DNA of 64,000 bases from Phaeobacter sp. J2-8 (GTDB lineage Bacteria > Pseudomonadota > Alphaproteobacteria > Rhodobacterales > Rhodobacteraceae), in assembly GCF_022867865.1 (NCBI RefSeq), contig NZ_JALIEC010000002.1, positions 310,001 to 374,000 on the forward strand, given 5' to 3'. The translations under genes were made by a program, and so were the position numbers. The notes beneath the pieces were generated by a model. The model saw nothing but the letters and a program-made list of their open reading frames with translations, was not told the origin of the DNA and did no database searches. The number at the start of each line of letters is the position of its first letter. Position 1 is the first letter of the stretch. Shown here piece by piece: positions 1 to 9,054 of this stretch.

Positions 1-1
1 A

Positions 2-139
2 TCACCCAAGGTGCTATACCTGTTGAATCACGGTGAGAATTTTGGTGCACGCCGGGGCCGTGTCAGCTTCAAGACACGCTTCGTGCAACGCTACCGCGTC
101 ACGGATGACGCGGCAGTGCGTGCAGATTTTGATGTTTGA
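2..139 (+). CDS. C-terminal end of an unidentified protein, cut by the window edge
   Basis: An open frame enters from the left edge and runs about 45 codons to a TGA at 137-139. The visible residues include the stretch LLNHGENFGARRGRVSF and then a basic segment. I do not recognise the family. The frame is short, so it could be open by chance; its position before a plausible intergenic gap is the only support. The sequence left of the window would settle it. Confidence 0.35.
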   Translation, partial: SPKVLYLLNHGENFGARRGRVSFKTRFVQRYRVTDDAAVRADFDV

Positions 140-226
140 CACCGTTTGGTGTTTGGCCCGGCTTGATCTCTGACTCAGCATGACCTTGCAGTCATACCAA
201 GTCGGAAAACCATCCATCGCGGCCCA

Positions 227-240
227 AATCAGGCCTGATT
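227..240. repeat. 14-bp perfect palindrome at the 3' end of the yqeY-like gene
   Basis: AATCAGGCCTGATT is a perfect palindrome about 25 bases past the stop of the minus-strand YqeY-like gene. Related CAGGCC and GATCAGG pieces follow at 241-262. It could be a transcript-end hairpin or a protein site. There is no clear T run, so I do not call it a terminator. Confidence 0.35.
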
Positions 241-264
241 CAGGCCCGATCAGGTCACGCGCGA

Positions 265-729
265 TCAGGCCTGCGCCAAGCGGTCTTTGACCATCGGGCC
301 GACGGCACCGAAATCCATCTGACCGGTGTAACGGGATTTCAACTCTCCCATCACCTTGCCCATGTCGCGGATCGAGGTCGCCCCGACCTCGCTCACGGCG
401 CCGTCGATTGCTTTGGCCACTTCATCGTCGCCAAGCTTGCGCGGCAGGAATTCTTCGATCACGGTGATTTCAGACAATTCCCGCTCTGCCAGATCCAGCC
501 GACCACCCTCTTCATAGGTGCGTGCGCTTTCCTGGCGCTGTTTGACCATTTTGCCAAGGATGGCCAAAACATCGGTCTCTTCGACCGTCTGTTCCTCGCC
601 TTCCCCTCTCAGGGCAATTTCGCGATCCTTGATGGCAGCACTAATCAGACGCAACGTTGACAGCCGCTGAGCGGCCTTGTCACGCATGGCCTGTTTGAGC
701 GCTGAATTGATGTCTGCGCGTAAACTCAT
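265..729 (-). CDS. GatB/YqeY domain-containing protein
   Basis: This 154-residue protein matches the free-standing YqeY family, which resembles the tail domain of the GatB subunit of the tRNA amidotransferase. The family is mostly alpha-helical and its cellular role is not firmly established; a link to aminoacyl-tRNA quality control is inferred from the GatB similarity. Family-typical segments are the N-terminal ADINSALKQAMRDK, the central RQESARTYEEGGR and the C-terminal DMGKVMGELKSRY. The start at the methionine before SLRADINSAL is preferred over an upstream in-frame ATG because family members begin here. It is divergent from carA with about 180 bases between; yqeY next to carA is common in alphaproteobacteria. 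Confidence 0.9.
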   Translation of the reverse strand: MSLRADINSALKQAMRDKAAQRLSTLRLISAAIKDREIALRGEGEEQTVEETDVLAILGKMVKQRQESARTYEEGGRLDLAERELSEITVIEEFLPRKLGDDEVAKAIDGAVSEVGATSIRDMGKVMGELKSRYTGQMDFGAVGPMVKDRLAQA

Positions 730-910
730 GTTGTCCCATCCCCATGGGTTAATCGAAGTCACCACAATATGCCATGCAACGATTGCTGGCAACCGTCAGA
801 TTATTTTGATAACCCACTGTAAAGAATAGGAAACTCTATTTGGCGTCAGAACGCCCAATGGCCTTGACCCGGCTGGCGCCAGACCTTAGGTTCCGGCAAA
901 TTTACCCGAC

Positions 911-2095
911 ATGATGGATGGAATCGCCGAAATGACCGTGCGCGCCGATCAAACCCCAACAGCCTGTCTCGCGCTTGCCGATGGCACGGTTTTCTATGGC
1001 ACAGGTTTTGGCGCAACCGGCACCAAGGTGGCGGAATTGTGCTTCAACACCGCCATGACCGGCTATCAGGAAATCATGACAGATCCGTCTTATGCCGGCC
1101 AGGTCGTGACCTTCACCTTCCCCCATATCGGCAATACCGGCGTCAATCCCGAGGATGACGAAACCGGCGATCCGGTGGCCGAAGGTATGGTGGTCAAATG
1201 GATGCCGACCGATGCCTCGAACTGGCGCGCGGCACAGGAATTGGGCGATTGGCTGGCGGCACGCGGCCGCATTGCCATTGGTGGCATCGACACCCGTCGG
1301 TTGACCCGCGCAATCCGTCAACAGGGTGCCCCGCATGTGGCGCTGGCCCATGATCCCGACGGGAATTTCGATCTCGAAGCGCTGATCGCCCAGGCCCGCG
1401 CCTTTCAGGGGCTGGAGGGGCTTGACCTCGCGCTGGATGTAACCTGTTCGCAAAGTTATCGTTGGAATGAAATGCGGTGGGCCTGGCCGGATGGCTATGC
1501 TCAACAGGAAAGCCCCAAACACAAGGTTGTCGCGCTGGATTTCGGCGCAAAGCGCAATATCCTGCGCTGCCTCGCCTCGGCGGGATGTGATGTCACGGTG
1601 CTGCCCGCCACGGCCACAGCGGCAGAGGTGCTGGCACATCAACCGGACGGGGTGTTCCTGTCCAACGGGCCCGGGGATCCGGCGGCCACCGGCAGCTATG
1701 CGGTGCCGATGATTCAAACGCTGATCTCGGAAACCAACCTGCCGATTTTCGGGATTTGCCTTGGGCATCAGATGCTTGCCCTGGCGCTTGGTGGACGGAC
1801 CATCAAGATGAACCACGGCCACCACGGCGCCAACCATCCGGTCAAGGACATGGCATCCGGCAAGGTTGAAATCACCTCGATGAACCACGGTTTTGCCGTC
1901 GACGCCGCCAGCCTGCCGGACAATGTGATGCAAACGCATGTCTCGTTGTTTGACGGATCGAACTGCGGCATTGCGCTGAAATCCGAGGGCCGCGCGGTGT
2001 ATTCTGTGCAACACCACCCTGAGGCCAGCCCCGGCCCGCAGGACAGTTTCTATTTGTTCGAGCAATTTGCCGCGGCAATGGCGGCAAATAGTTAA
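911..2095 (+). CDS. carA: Carbamoyl-phosphate synthase small subunit (glutamine amidotransferase)
   Basis: CarA hydrolyses glutamine and channels ammonia to the large subunit CarB, giving carbamoyl phosphate for arginine and pyrimidine synthesis in the cytoplasm. The 394-residue protein has the CarA N-terminal domain (LADGTVFYGTGFG, then FNTAMTGYQEIMTDPSY) and a class I amidotransferase domain from about residue 190. The nucleophile is the Cys of GICLGHQ near residue 283, and the partner His/Glu lie in QHHPEASPGP near residue 367. Length is normal. The first of two adjacent ATGs is used; starts a few codons later are possible. carB is not in the window, so the two subunits are not adjacent here. 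Confidence 0.97.
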   Translation: MMDGIAEMTVRADQTPTACLALADGTVFYGTGFGATGTKVAELCFNTAMTGYQEIMTDPSYAGQVVTFTFPHIGNTGVNPEDDETGDPVAEGMVVKWMPTDASNWRAAQELGDWLAARGRIAIGGIDTRRLTRAIRQQGAPHVALAHDPDGNFDLEALIAQARAFQGLEGLDLALDVTCSQSYRWNEMRWAWPDGYAQQESPKHKVVALDFGAKRNILRCLASAGCDVTVLPATATAAEVLAHQPDGVFLSNGPGDPAATGSYAVPMIQTLISETNLPIFGICLGHQMLALALGGRTIKMNHGHHGANHPVKDMASGKVEITSMNHGFAVDAASLPDNVMQTHVSLFDGSNCGIALKSEGRAVYSVQHHPEASPGPQDSFYLFEQFAAAMAANS

Positions 2096-2122
2096 CGGAT
2101 CCGGGCGACTTTACTTGGGCTG

Positions 2123-2159
2123 TTAACCTTACCTTAAGATATTGTTAACGAAGCCTTAA
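2123..2159 (+). promoter_or_regulatory. Two tandem CtrA-type boxes (TTAA-N7-TTAA)
   Basis: Two perfect copies of the CtrA consensus occur 22 bases apart, two helical turns: TTAACCTTACCTTAA at 2123-2137 and TTAACGAAGCCTTAA at 2145-2159. They fill the gap between the carA stop and the glycosyltransferase, about 45 bases before its preferred ATG. CtrA is the alphaproteobacterial response regulator that in Rhodobacterales controls motility, chemotaxis, gene transfer agents and envelope functions. The match is seen in the sequence; binding is inferred. Confidence 0.6.
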
Positions 2160-2203
2160 GCAAAAATTTGTCATTCTGGCCCTGCGGAAAACAGGCCAGA
2201 GAC

Positions 2204-4123
2204 ATGAGTCCTTCGAAAGTGCAATTGCGCGGCCCACAAACCGCGCGCCTCAGCCCACATTACCGGCAACCGCTGGGGCGGATTCTGGTGGATACTGGGG
2301 TTTTGACCCCGGACCAGTTGCTTTTGGGTCTGGGCATCCAAGCGCAATGTCACGCGCCCCTGCCACAGGTGCTTCTGGCCGAGGGTCTGGTCAGTGGCGA
2401 GGATATTCTGCGGGCGCAGTCCGCACAATATGCCGCGCTTTCCCTGACCTTAACGGATACCCCGCCGAACGCCGACTGCTATGGCGCGCTGGACCCGCTG
2501 TTTTGTCTGAAACATGGCATCATGCCCTGGGATCGGCTTGGCGAAACATTGGTGGTGGCCACCTGCCACCCGGATCAATTCGAAGATTTGTTGGCATTAT
2601 TGCCCGACCAAACCGGCCCGGTGGTCATGGGGATCGCGTCCGAAACCGATATTCACGCCGCAATTGCCGCCGCCCATGCCAAAACTTTGTCCAAACTGGC
2701 GGAAACCGCCCTGCCCGAAGAGGACAGCTGTCGTGGCATGCGCGTGGTCGCCGACCGCCGGGATCTGCGCCGCATGGCATTGCTTGGAATTGCCTTGGCC
2801 ACTGTGGCGGCGGTCTTTCCGGCCTTGGTCTATGGTGTGGCCGCGACCTGGGCGATCTTCACATTGTTTTGCATCACCTACATGAAAGCTGCGGCATGTA
2901 TCGCCCGATTGCGCGGCCCGTTGGTGTCCACCGCAACCGGTTCCACCAAATTGACCAAACCGCCGCCCAAAGTGTCGATGTTGGTGCCGCTGTTTCGAGA
3001 AAAAGACATTGCAACCCGGCTTGTCGCGCGGCTTTCGCGCCTGACCTATCCCAAATCCCGGCTCGACGTTGTTCTGCTGCTTGAGGCGGAGGACACACAA
3101 ACCCAGGCCGCATTGGACAAGGCGGAATTGCCGCCCTGGATGCGTATTTTGGTTGTCCCTCCGGGCGAGTTGACGACCAAACCAAGGGCATTGAACTATG
3201 GCATTCGGTTTTGCGATGGCGAGATTCTTGGCATCTATGACGCCGAGGATAATCCAGCACCCGACCAGATTGATCTGGTTGCCGCCCATTTTGAAACCGC
3301 ACCGGATGATGTTGCCTGCCTTCAGGGTATTTTAGATTTTTACAATCCGCATGCCAATTGGTTGGCCCGCTGTTTCACCATCGAATATGCCTCTTGGTTT
3401 CGGGTCATTTTACCGGGGCTGACGCGGATGCGACTTCCGATCCCGTTGGGTGGCACGACCCTGTTCTGCCGTCGTCAGGTGCTTGAGGATCTGGGGGGAT
3501 GGGACGCGCACAACGTGACCGAAGACGCCGATTTGGGCATTCGTCTGTCGCGACACGGTTTTCGCACACAGATGATAAATTCCGTCACGCTGGAAGAGGC
3601 GAATTGCGCCCTGTGGCCATGGGTCCGGCAAAGATCCCGCTGGCTGAAAGGGTACATGGCAACCTATCGCGTCCATATGCGCCGCCCGCGGGTTTTGCTG
3701 CGCGATCTGGGATGGCGCGGGTTCATTGGCTTTCAGGTGCTGTTCCTTGGCGCGCTGAGCCAATTCGTCATGGCACCCGTCTTATGGTCGTTCTGGTTGG
3801 CCATTTTTGGGCTGCCGCATCCGCTGGTGACCTGGTTCGGTCCGGACATAGAAACAGGTATCAAGATTCTGTTCCTGTTGACCGAGGCTTTGGGCCTGAC
3901 CATTGGCATGGCAGCCGTGGCCAGCCCGCAACATCGCCGTCTTATCCCCTGGGTGCCGACATTGATGTTCTATTTCCCATTGGGATCAATTGCGGCCTAC
4001 AAAGCATTGATAGAGCTTATCAATCGCCCGTTCTTTTGGGACAAGACAGACCATGGTCACAGCAATGATGAACCCGTTTTGGACCACGAGGAGGTCAAAC
4101 CCGGAGCGGTCACAAACGCCTAG
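2204..4123 (+). CDS. Processive family 2 glycosyltransferase with N-terminal GspE-N-like domain
   Basis: A 639-residue inner-membrane glycosyltransferase. Residues of about 25-170 resemble the GspE/PilB N-terminal domain (LGRILVDTGVLTPDQLLLGL, then VLLAEGLVSGEDILRAQS). Two hydrophobic segments follow near LLGIALATVAAVFPALV. The catalytic GT2 domain begins at KVSMLVPLFRE, with the DxD-type DAED, an acidic TED, and QRSRW matching the QxxRW motif of processive enzymes. More membrane segments close the protein. This points to a cell-surface polysaccharide; the sugar cannot be read from sequence. I start at the ATG at 2204 rather than the in-frame TTG at 2168 because 2168 nearly touches the second CtrA box. 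Confidence 0.85.
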   Translation: MSPSKVQLRGPQTARLSPHYRQPLGRILVDTGVLTPDQLLLGLGIQAQCHAPLPQVLLAEGLVSGEDILRAQSAQYAALSLTLTDTPPNADCYGALDPLFCLKHGIMPWDRLGETLVVATCHPDQFEDLLALLPDQTGPVVMGIASETDIHAAIAAAHAKTLSKLAETALPEEDSCRGMRVVADRRDLRRMALLGIALATVAAVFPALVYGVAATWAIFTLFCITYMKAAACIARLRGPLVSTATGSTKLTKPPPKVSMLVPLFREKDIATRLVARLSRLTYPKSRLDVVLLLEAEDTQTQAALDKAELPPWMRILVVPPGELTTKPRALNYGIRFCDGEILGIYDAEDNPAPDQIDLVAAHFETAPDDVACLQGILDFYNPHANWLARCFTIEYASWFRVILPGLTRMRLPIPLGGTTLFCRRQVLEDLGGWDAHNVTEDADLGIRLSRHGFRTQMINSVTLEEANCALWPWVRQRSRWLKGYMATYRVHMRRPRVLLRDLGWRGFIGFQVLFLGALSQFVMAPVLWSFWLAIFGLPHPLVTWFGPDIETGIKILFLLTEALGLTIGMAAVASPQHRRLIPWVPTLMFYFPLGSIAAYKALIELINRPFFWDKTDHGHSNDEPVLDHEEVKPGAVTNA

Positions 4124-4763
4124 TCGTCGGCCATGCTGTCCAGTTTCAACCGGGTCACAAAGGCCACCGAGATATGTGATTTCAACGCGTCGTTGGCGGC
4201 GGCTTCATCGCGCGCCTCGATTGCGCGGACGATGGCATCATGTTCTTCCAGCGCCTTTTCACCCGGCCTTCGGCCGCCAGTGACGTGGTGGCCATCAGGG
4301 CCATCGAACGATGCACCAAATCCAGTTGCTGCACCAGAAACCGGTTATGCGACGCAAGATGGATTTGTTTGTGAAACCGCCGGTTCGCGCGTGCAAGCGC
4401 CGATGGTTTGTTGACCAATGCGCGATCGTCTTCGACCATGTCGCGCAGCACCCGGGTTTCTTCGGCGGTGGCATGACGCGCCGCCAGCCGCGCCGCCAGC
4501 GCCTCCAGCTCGGCGCGCACCACATAGAGTTCTGCCAATTGGTTGTGATCCAGCGACGCCACGATAAGCGACCGCCCGTCCCGCGACAAAAGAGATTGGG
4601 TTTCAAGCCGTTGTAATGCCTCGCGAATTGGCGTGCGGCTCATCCCCAGCCGGTCGGCCAGATCGCTTTCAACCAGCCGGTCACCCGGGCGAAAGGTGCC
4701 AACGTCGATCGCCTCCAGGATCATGGTATAGGCGTCTTTTTGTATCGGCGCTTTCTGGGTCAC
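4120..4763 (-). CDS. GntR-family (FadR/VanR-like) transcriptional regulator, frameshifted here
   Basis: The N-terminal winged helix-turn-helix is clear (GDRLVESDLADRLGMSRTPI, then REALQRLETQSLL), followed by an FCD-type all-helical ligand domain with the metal-ligand-like RFHKQIHLASHN. After AAEGR the frame breaks. Adding one G to the short run at 4262-4264 restores GEKALEEHDAIVRAIEARDE and a normal tail ending SMADD at 4120, giving about 214 residues, the usual length. Read literally, the last 30 residues are replaced by unrelated sequence. It is divergent from the HAD gene and its tail meets the glycosyltransferase tail by four bases. The effector is unknown; relatives sense organic acids. 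Confidence 0.8.
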
Positions 4764-4864
4764 CTGTGCGCTCCTCCGCTGGACTTCGCGGCACCATACT
4801 CAGACACCCCCGTCGCGGCAATACGGCCATTGCACCGCGCGACCACCGGGGATAGCGTGCCGCC

Positions 4865-5509
4865 ATGGCAAAAGCACAATTTTCCCACGTCACCCATTGG
4901 GTCTTTGACCTTGACAACACATTGTACCCACCTGAATCGGCACTATTTTCCCAGATAGAGCCGCGGATGACCGCCTTTGTGATGGCGGCCCTTGGCGTGG
5001 CCGAGTCCGAGGCAAATCACCTGCGCAATCACTATTGGAAAACCTATGGCACGACGCTGGCGGGATTGATGCGCGAACATGATGTCGATCCCGGCCCCTA
5101 TCTGCATGATGTGCATCAAATCGATTTCTCGGTTCTGGTGCCCGACCCGACGCTGGCCGATCATATCCGCGCGCTGCCGGGACGGCGGATTGTCTATACC
5201 AACGGCACCGGGCCTTATGCGGAACAGGTGCTGTCGGCGCGCGGTTTGTCCGGGTTGTTTGATGCGGTATATGGCGTGGAACATGCCGGGTTCCTGCCCA
5301 AACCGGAACGCGCCGCGTTTGAAACCATCTTTGCCCGCGACGGCACCGATCCCACAAAGGCCGCCATGTTCGAGGATGACCCCCGCAATCTGGCCGCGCC
5401 ACATGAAATGGGAATGCGCACGGTGCATGTCGCCGGCACGCCGCATCTGGCCGATCACATCCAACATCACACCGATGATCTTAGCGGGTTTCTGTCACGC
5501 TTGACCTAG
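4865..5509 (+). CDS. HAD-superfamily pyrimidine 5'-nucleotidase
   Basis: A 214-residue haloacid-dehalogenase hydrolase of the SDT1/Phm8-type pyrimidine 5'-nucleotidase family, which removes phosphate from nucleotides such as UMP and CMP. Motif I is FDLDNTLY, with nucleophile Asp15 and general acid Asp17. Motif II is YTNGTG, the motif III lysine lies in GFLPKPE, and motif IV is FEDDPRN. The helical cap lies between motifs I and II. Length and motif order fit the family. The substrate is inferred from family resemblance. Confidence 0.85.
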   Translation: MAKAQFSHVTHWVFDLDNTLYPPESALFSQIEPRMTAFVMAALGVAESEANHLRNHYWKTYGTTLAGLMREHDVDPGPYLHDVHQIDFSVLVPDPTLADHIRALPGRRIVYTNGTGPYAEQVLSARGLSGLFDAVYGVEHAGFLPKPERAAFETIFARDGTDPTKAAMFEDDPRNLAAPHEMGMRTVHVAGTPHLADHIQHHTDDLSGFLSRLT

Positions 5510-5582
5510 AGGCTGCCAGAGCTGCTCTGTCACATGGCAATTCTGCAAGCACACCCTATTTTCATCCCAAAGGAGGTGGCCC

Positions 5583-6815
5583 ATGCAGCACGACATTATC
5601 ATCGCCGGTGGCGGCATTGCGGGGCTGACCGCCGCTGCGGCCTTTGGCCAGGCCGGGTTTTCCGTCCTCTGTGTCGACCCAAGCCCGCCGGTGACCAGCC
5701 GCGATGCGGCCAGCGCCGATCTGCGCAGCACGGCGTTTTTGCAACCGGCGCGGGGTTTTCTGGAAACCACCGGCATTTGGCCCCGGCTTGCCCCCCATGC
5801 CACGCCACTGGACACGATGCGGATCATCGACGCAGGCGGCGCAGCCACCGATGCACCCATCAGCGATAATCCCGCCAGCCATAATCGCATCAGCCGTGAT
5901 TTTGAGGCGCGTGACATTTCCGATCTGCCTTTTGGGTGGAACCTGCCAAACTGGCTGTTGCGCCGAGAGTTGGCCGCCCGTCTGGGGGAATTGGACAAGG
6001 TCACCTTTGTCACCGGTGCCGCGGTGACCGGGTTGTTCACCCGGACCAATATGGCGCGCGTCACCCTGTCCGACGGTCAGCACCATATGGCAAAGCTGGT
6101 GATCGCCGCAGACGGGCGGAATTCCACCCTCCGCCAGGCTGCGAATATTCCGGTAAAAACCACAAGATTCGGGCAAAAGGCCCTCGCCTTTGCCGTGACC
6201 CATCCCATCCCGCATTGCAATGTCTCGACCGAGGTGCACCGCAGCGGCGGGCCGTTTACATTGGTGCCATTGCCGGATTTTGACGGCATGCCCTTATCCG
6301 CAGTGGTCTGGATGGACGAAGGCCCAAAGGCCCAGGCGCTGTTTGACATGGACACCGCCGCGTTCGAGGCGGCGATGACCGAGCGGTCCACCGGGATATT
6401 TGGGCCCTTGCGCTTGGTGTCGCGCCGGTCGATCTGGCCGATTGTGGCGCAATGCGCCGGGCAATTGGCCGGGGAACGGCTGGCGCTGGTGGCCGAGGCC
6501 GCGCATGTGGTGCCCCCGATTGGCGCACAGGGGTTGAATATGTCGCTTCAGGATCTGTCCACCTTGCTGGACCTTGCCATCGCACAGCCAGACCGGCTTG
6601 GCGATCAACAGATGCTGGATCAGTATCACCGTGCCCGGATCACCGATATTCGCGCGCGGGTCGCGGGGATCACCGCGCTTAACCGGGCGTCGATGTTGTC
6701 GGCCGCGCCGCTGCGCAAACTGCGCGCCGCCGGGATTTCGGCCCTGCATGACGTGACCCCGGTCCGCCGCGCCCTGATGCAGATCGGCCTTGGCAGCAAA
6801 CGCCGACATCCCTGA
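5583..6815 (+). CDS. UbiH/UbiF/Coq6-family FAD-dependent hydroxylase
   Basis: A 410-residue class A flavoprotein monooxygenase, of the type that hydroxylates the ubiquinone ring. The FAD-binding Rossmann motif is at the N-terminus (IIAGGGIAGLTAAAAFGQAG), the NAD(P)H/FAD motif is AADGRNSTLRQAA, and the second FAD motif is EAAHVVPPIGAQGLNMS. EAAH instead of GDAAH is frequent in alphaproteobacterial UbiH/UbiL-like members. Ring position (C1, C5 or C6) cannot be assigned from one sequence, so no symbol is given. A strong ribosome-binding site, AAAGGAGGTGG, sits six bases before the ATG. A bidirectional terminator separates it from ilvC. Confidence 0.88.
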   Translation: MQHDIIIAGGGIAGLTAAAAFGQAGFSVLCVDPSPPVTSRDAASADLRSTAFLQPARGFLETTGIWPRLAPHATPLDTMRIIDAGGAATDAPISDNPASHNRISRDFEARDISDLPFGWNLPNWLLRRELAARLGELDKVTFVTGAAVTGLFTRTNMARVTLSDGQHHMAKLVIAADGRNSTLRQAANIPVKTTRFGQKALAFAVTHPIPHCNVSTEVHRSGGPFTLVPLPDFDGMPLSAVVWMDEGPKAQALFDMDTAAFEAAMTERSTGIFGPLRLVSRRSIWPIVAQCAGQLAGERLALVAEAAHVVPPIGAQGLNMSLQDLSTLLDLAIAQPDRLGDQQMLDQYHRARITDIRARVAGITALNRASMLSAAPLRKLRAAGISALHDVTPVRRALMQIGLGSKRRHP

Positions 6816-6824
6816 CCCCAAACA

Positions 6825-6852
6825 AAAAGCCCGGCGCAATGGCCGGGCTTTT
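6825..6852. terminator. Bidirectional rho-independent terminator between the hydroxylase gene and ilvC
   Basis: An 11-bp perfect stem, AAAAGCCCGGC / GCCGGGCTTTT, with a 6-base loop. It lies between two convergent genes and ends in T runs on both strands, so it can stop both transcripts. Confidence 0.85.
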
Positions 6853-6879
6853 CACTAGCGTAATGTGATCCGAACCGGA

Positions 6880-7953
<1,074 letters not shown>

Positions 7954-8040
7954 CTACGGCGTCCCGTGGGTAAATGCGCGTCAAATCCGCAGGAATTTTG
8001 CAATTTCCCGATTTATCTATTCGCGTGATCCCGATACTAG

Positions 8041-8505
8041 ATGGAAATCATGCTTGACGATACAGACCGACGCATTCTTCGCCAGATGCAGGCCGATCCG
8101 GACCTGCCCCTGTCCGCCCTGGCAGGCCGGGCCGGTGTGACCGCCGCCACCCTGTCGCGGCGGTTGGAACGCATGCGCGAGATCGGTGTATTGCTGGGCA
8201 AACGGGCGGAAATCAATTGGCAGGCCCTCGGCTATACGATTGAAGTGTCCTTGCGCATCACGCTGGACAAAACGCAATCGCGCGCCTTTGACGATTTTCT
8301 GGAGGCGGCGCGCAAGGTGCCAGAGGTGATCGAAATCCAGACCTTTCTGGGTCAGGTCGATGTGCGATTGGCGGTGATTGCCCGCGACATCCCTCACTAT
8401 CAGGAAATCTACCGCGCGCGGCTGTTGACCCTGCCACATCTCGCCGATGTCGAGGCGTTGATGCATGTGTCGCGCATCAAGGACAACGAGGTGTTTCCGG
8501 TGTGA
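8041..8505 (+). CDS. Lrp/AsnC-family transcriptional regulator (first of a tandem pair)
   Basis: A 154-residue feast/famine regulator. The N-terminal helix-turn-helix is DRRILRQMQADPDLPLSALA followed by GVTAATLSRRLERM, and a RAM effector domain follows from about residue 65 (YTIEVSLRITL to the end). Such proteins form dimers or octamers and respond to amino acids. It is divergent from ilvC across about 140 bases, so ilvC is the obvious candidate target. Its last codons overlap the second Lrp gene by four bases (GTGA), implying coupled translation. A start three codons later is possible. Confidence 0.9.
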   Translation: MEIMLDDTDRRILRQMQADPDLPLSALAGRAGVTAATLSRRLERMREIGVLLGKRAEINWQALGYTIEVSLRITLDKTQSRAFDDFLEAARKVPEVIEIQTFLGQVDVRLAVIARDIPHYQEIYRARLLTLPHLADVEALMHVSRIKDNEVFPV

Positions 8506-8960
8506 CCGATTTTGACGCCACCGACCGCGCCATTTTGCGCGCCCTGTCGCGGGATGCCAGCCAATCGGCCGGCACCTTGGGGCGTCGCTTGGATCTGTCG
8601 CAACCCGCCACATGGCGGCGGATCAAACGATTGCGCGATGCCGGGGTGATTTCCGGCACCCGGTTGATATTGGATCGTGAAAAGCTGGGCTTTGGTGTGA
8701 CGGTGTTTTTGGGGGTGAAACTGGCCACCAAGGGCCGCATCAGCCTGGAGGATTTTGAACGCGCCGTGACCGCCATCCCGGAAGTACAGACCGTGGAACA
8801 TGTGCTGGGGCTTTATGATTATCGGTTGCGGGTGGTGGCGCGGGATCTGTCGGATTTTGAGCGGGTTTTGCGGCGGCGCATCATGACCCTGCCCGGCGCC
8901 GGGCATGTCGAGGCCAATGTGCTGTTGAGCGAAGAACGCCTGCCCGGCCCCTTGGGTTGA
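8502..8960 (+). CDS. Lrp/AsnC-family transcriptional regulator (second of a tandem pair)
   Basis: This 152-residue regulator starts with GTG inside the stop region of its upstream paralogue. The helix-turn-helix is DRAILRALSRDASQSAGTLG followed by LDLSQPATWRRIKRL, and the RAM domain includes VQTVEHVLGLYDYRLRVVAR. The two tandem proteins are clearly different in sequence, so this is not a recent duplication. Coupled expression suggests they may form mixed complexes; that is inference. Confidence 0.9.
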   Translation: MTDFDATDRAILRALSRDASQSAGTLGRRLDLSQPATWRRIKRLRDAGVISGTRLILDREKLGFGVTVFLGVKLATKGRISLEDFERAVTAIPEVQTVEHVLGLYDYRLRVVARDLSDFERVLRRRIMTLPGAGHVEANVLLSEERLPGPLG

Positions 8961-9054
8961 TAGCTTCGCCACTGCGTCGGTCCCGGCGCGACGGTGCTTA
9001 TCGACAATGGTGATCTGTCCTTCTAACCATGGTGGGACAGATAAAGGAGGCACC

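Noticed and set aside
902-2065. Long open frame on the minus strand opposite carA
   Set aside because: High-GC codon use makes antisense frames open. The protein is arginine- and histidine-rich with no family match, and carA on the other strand is certain.
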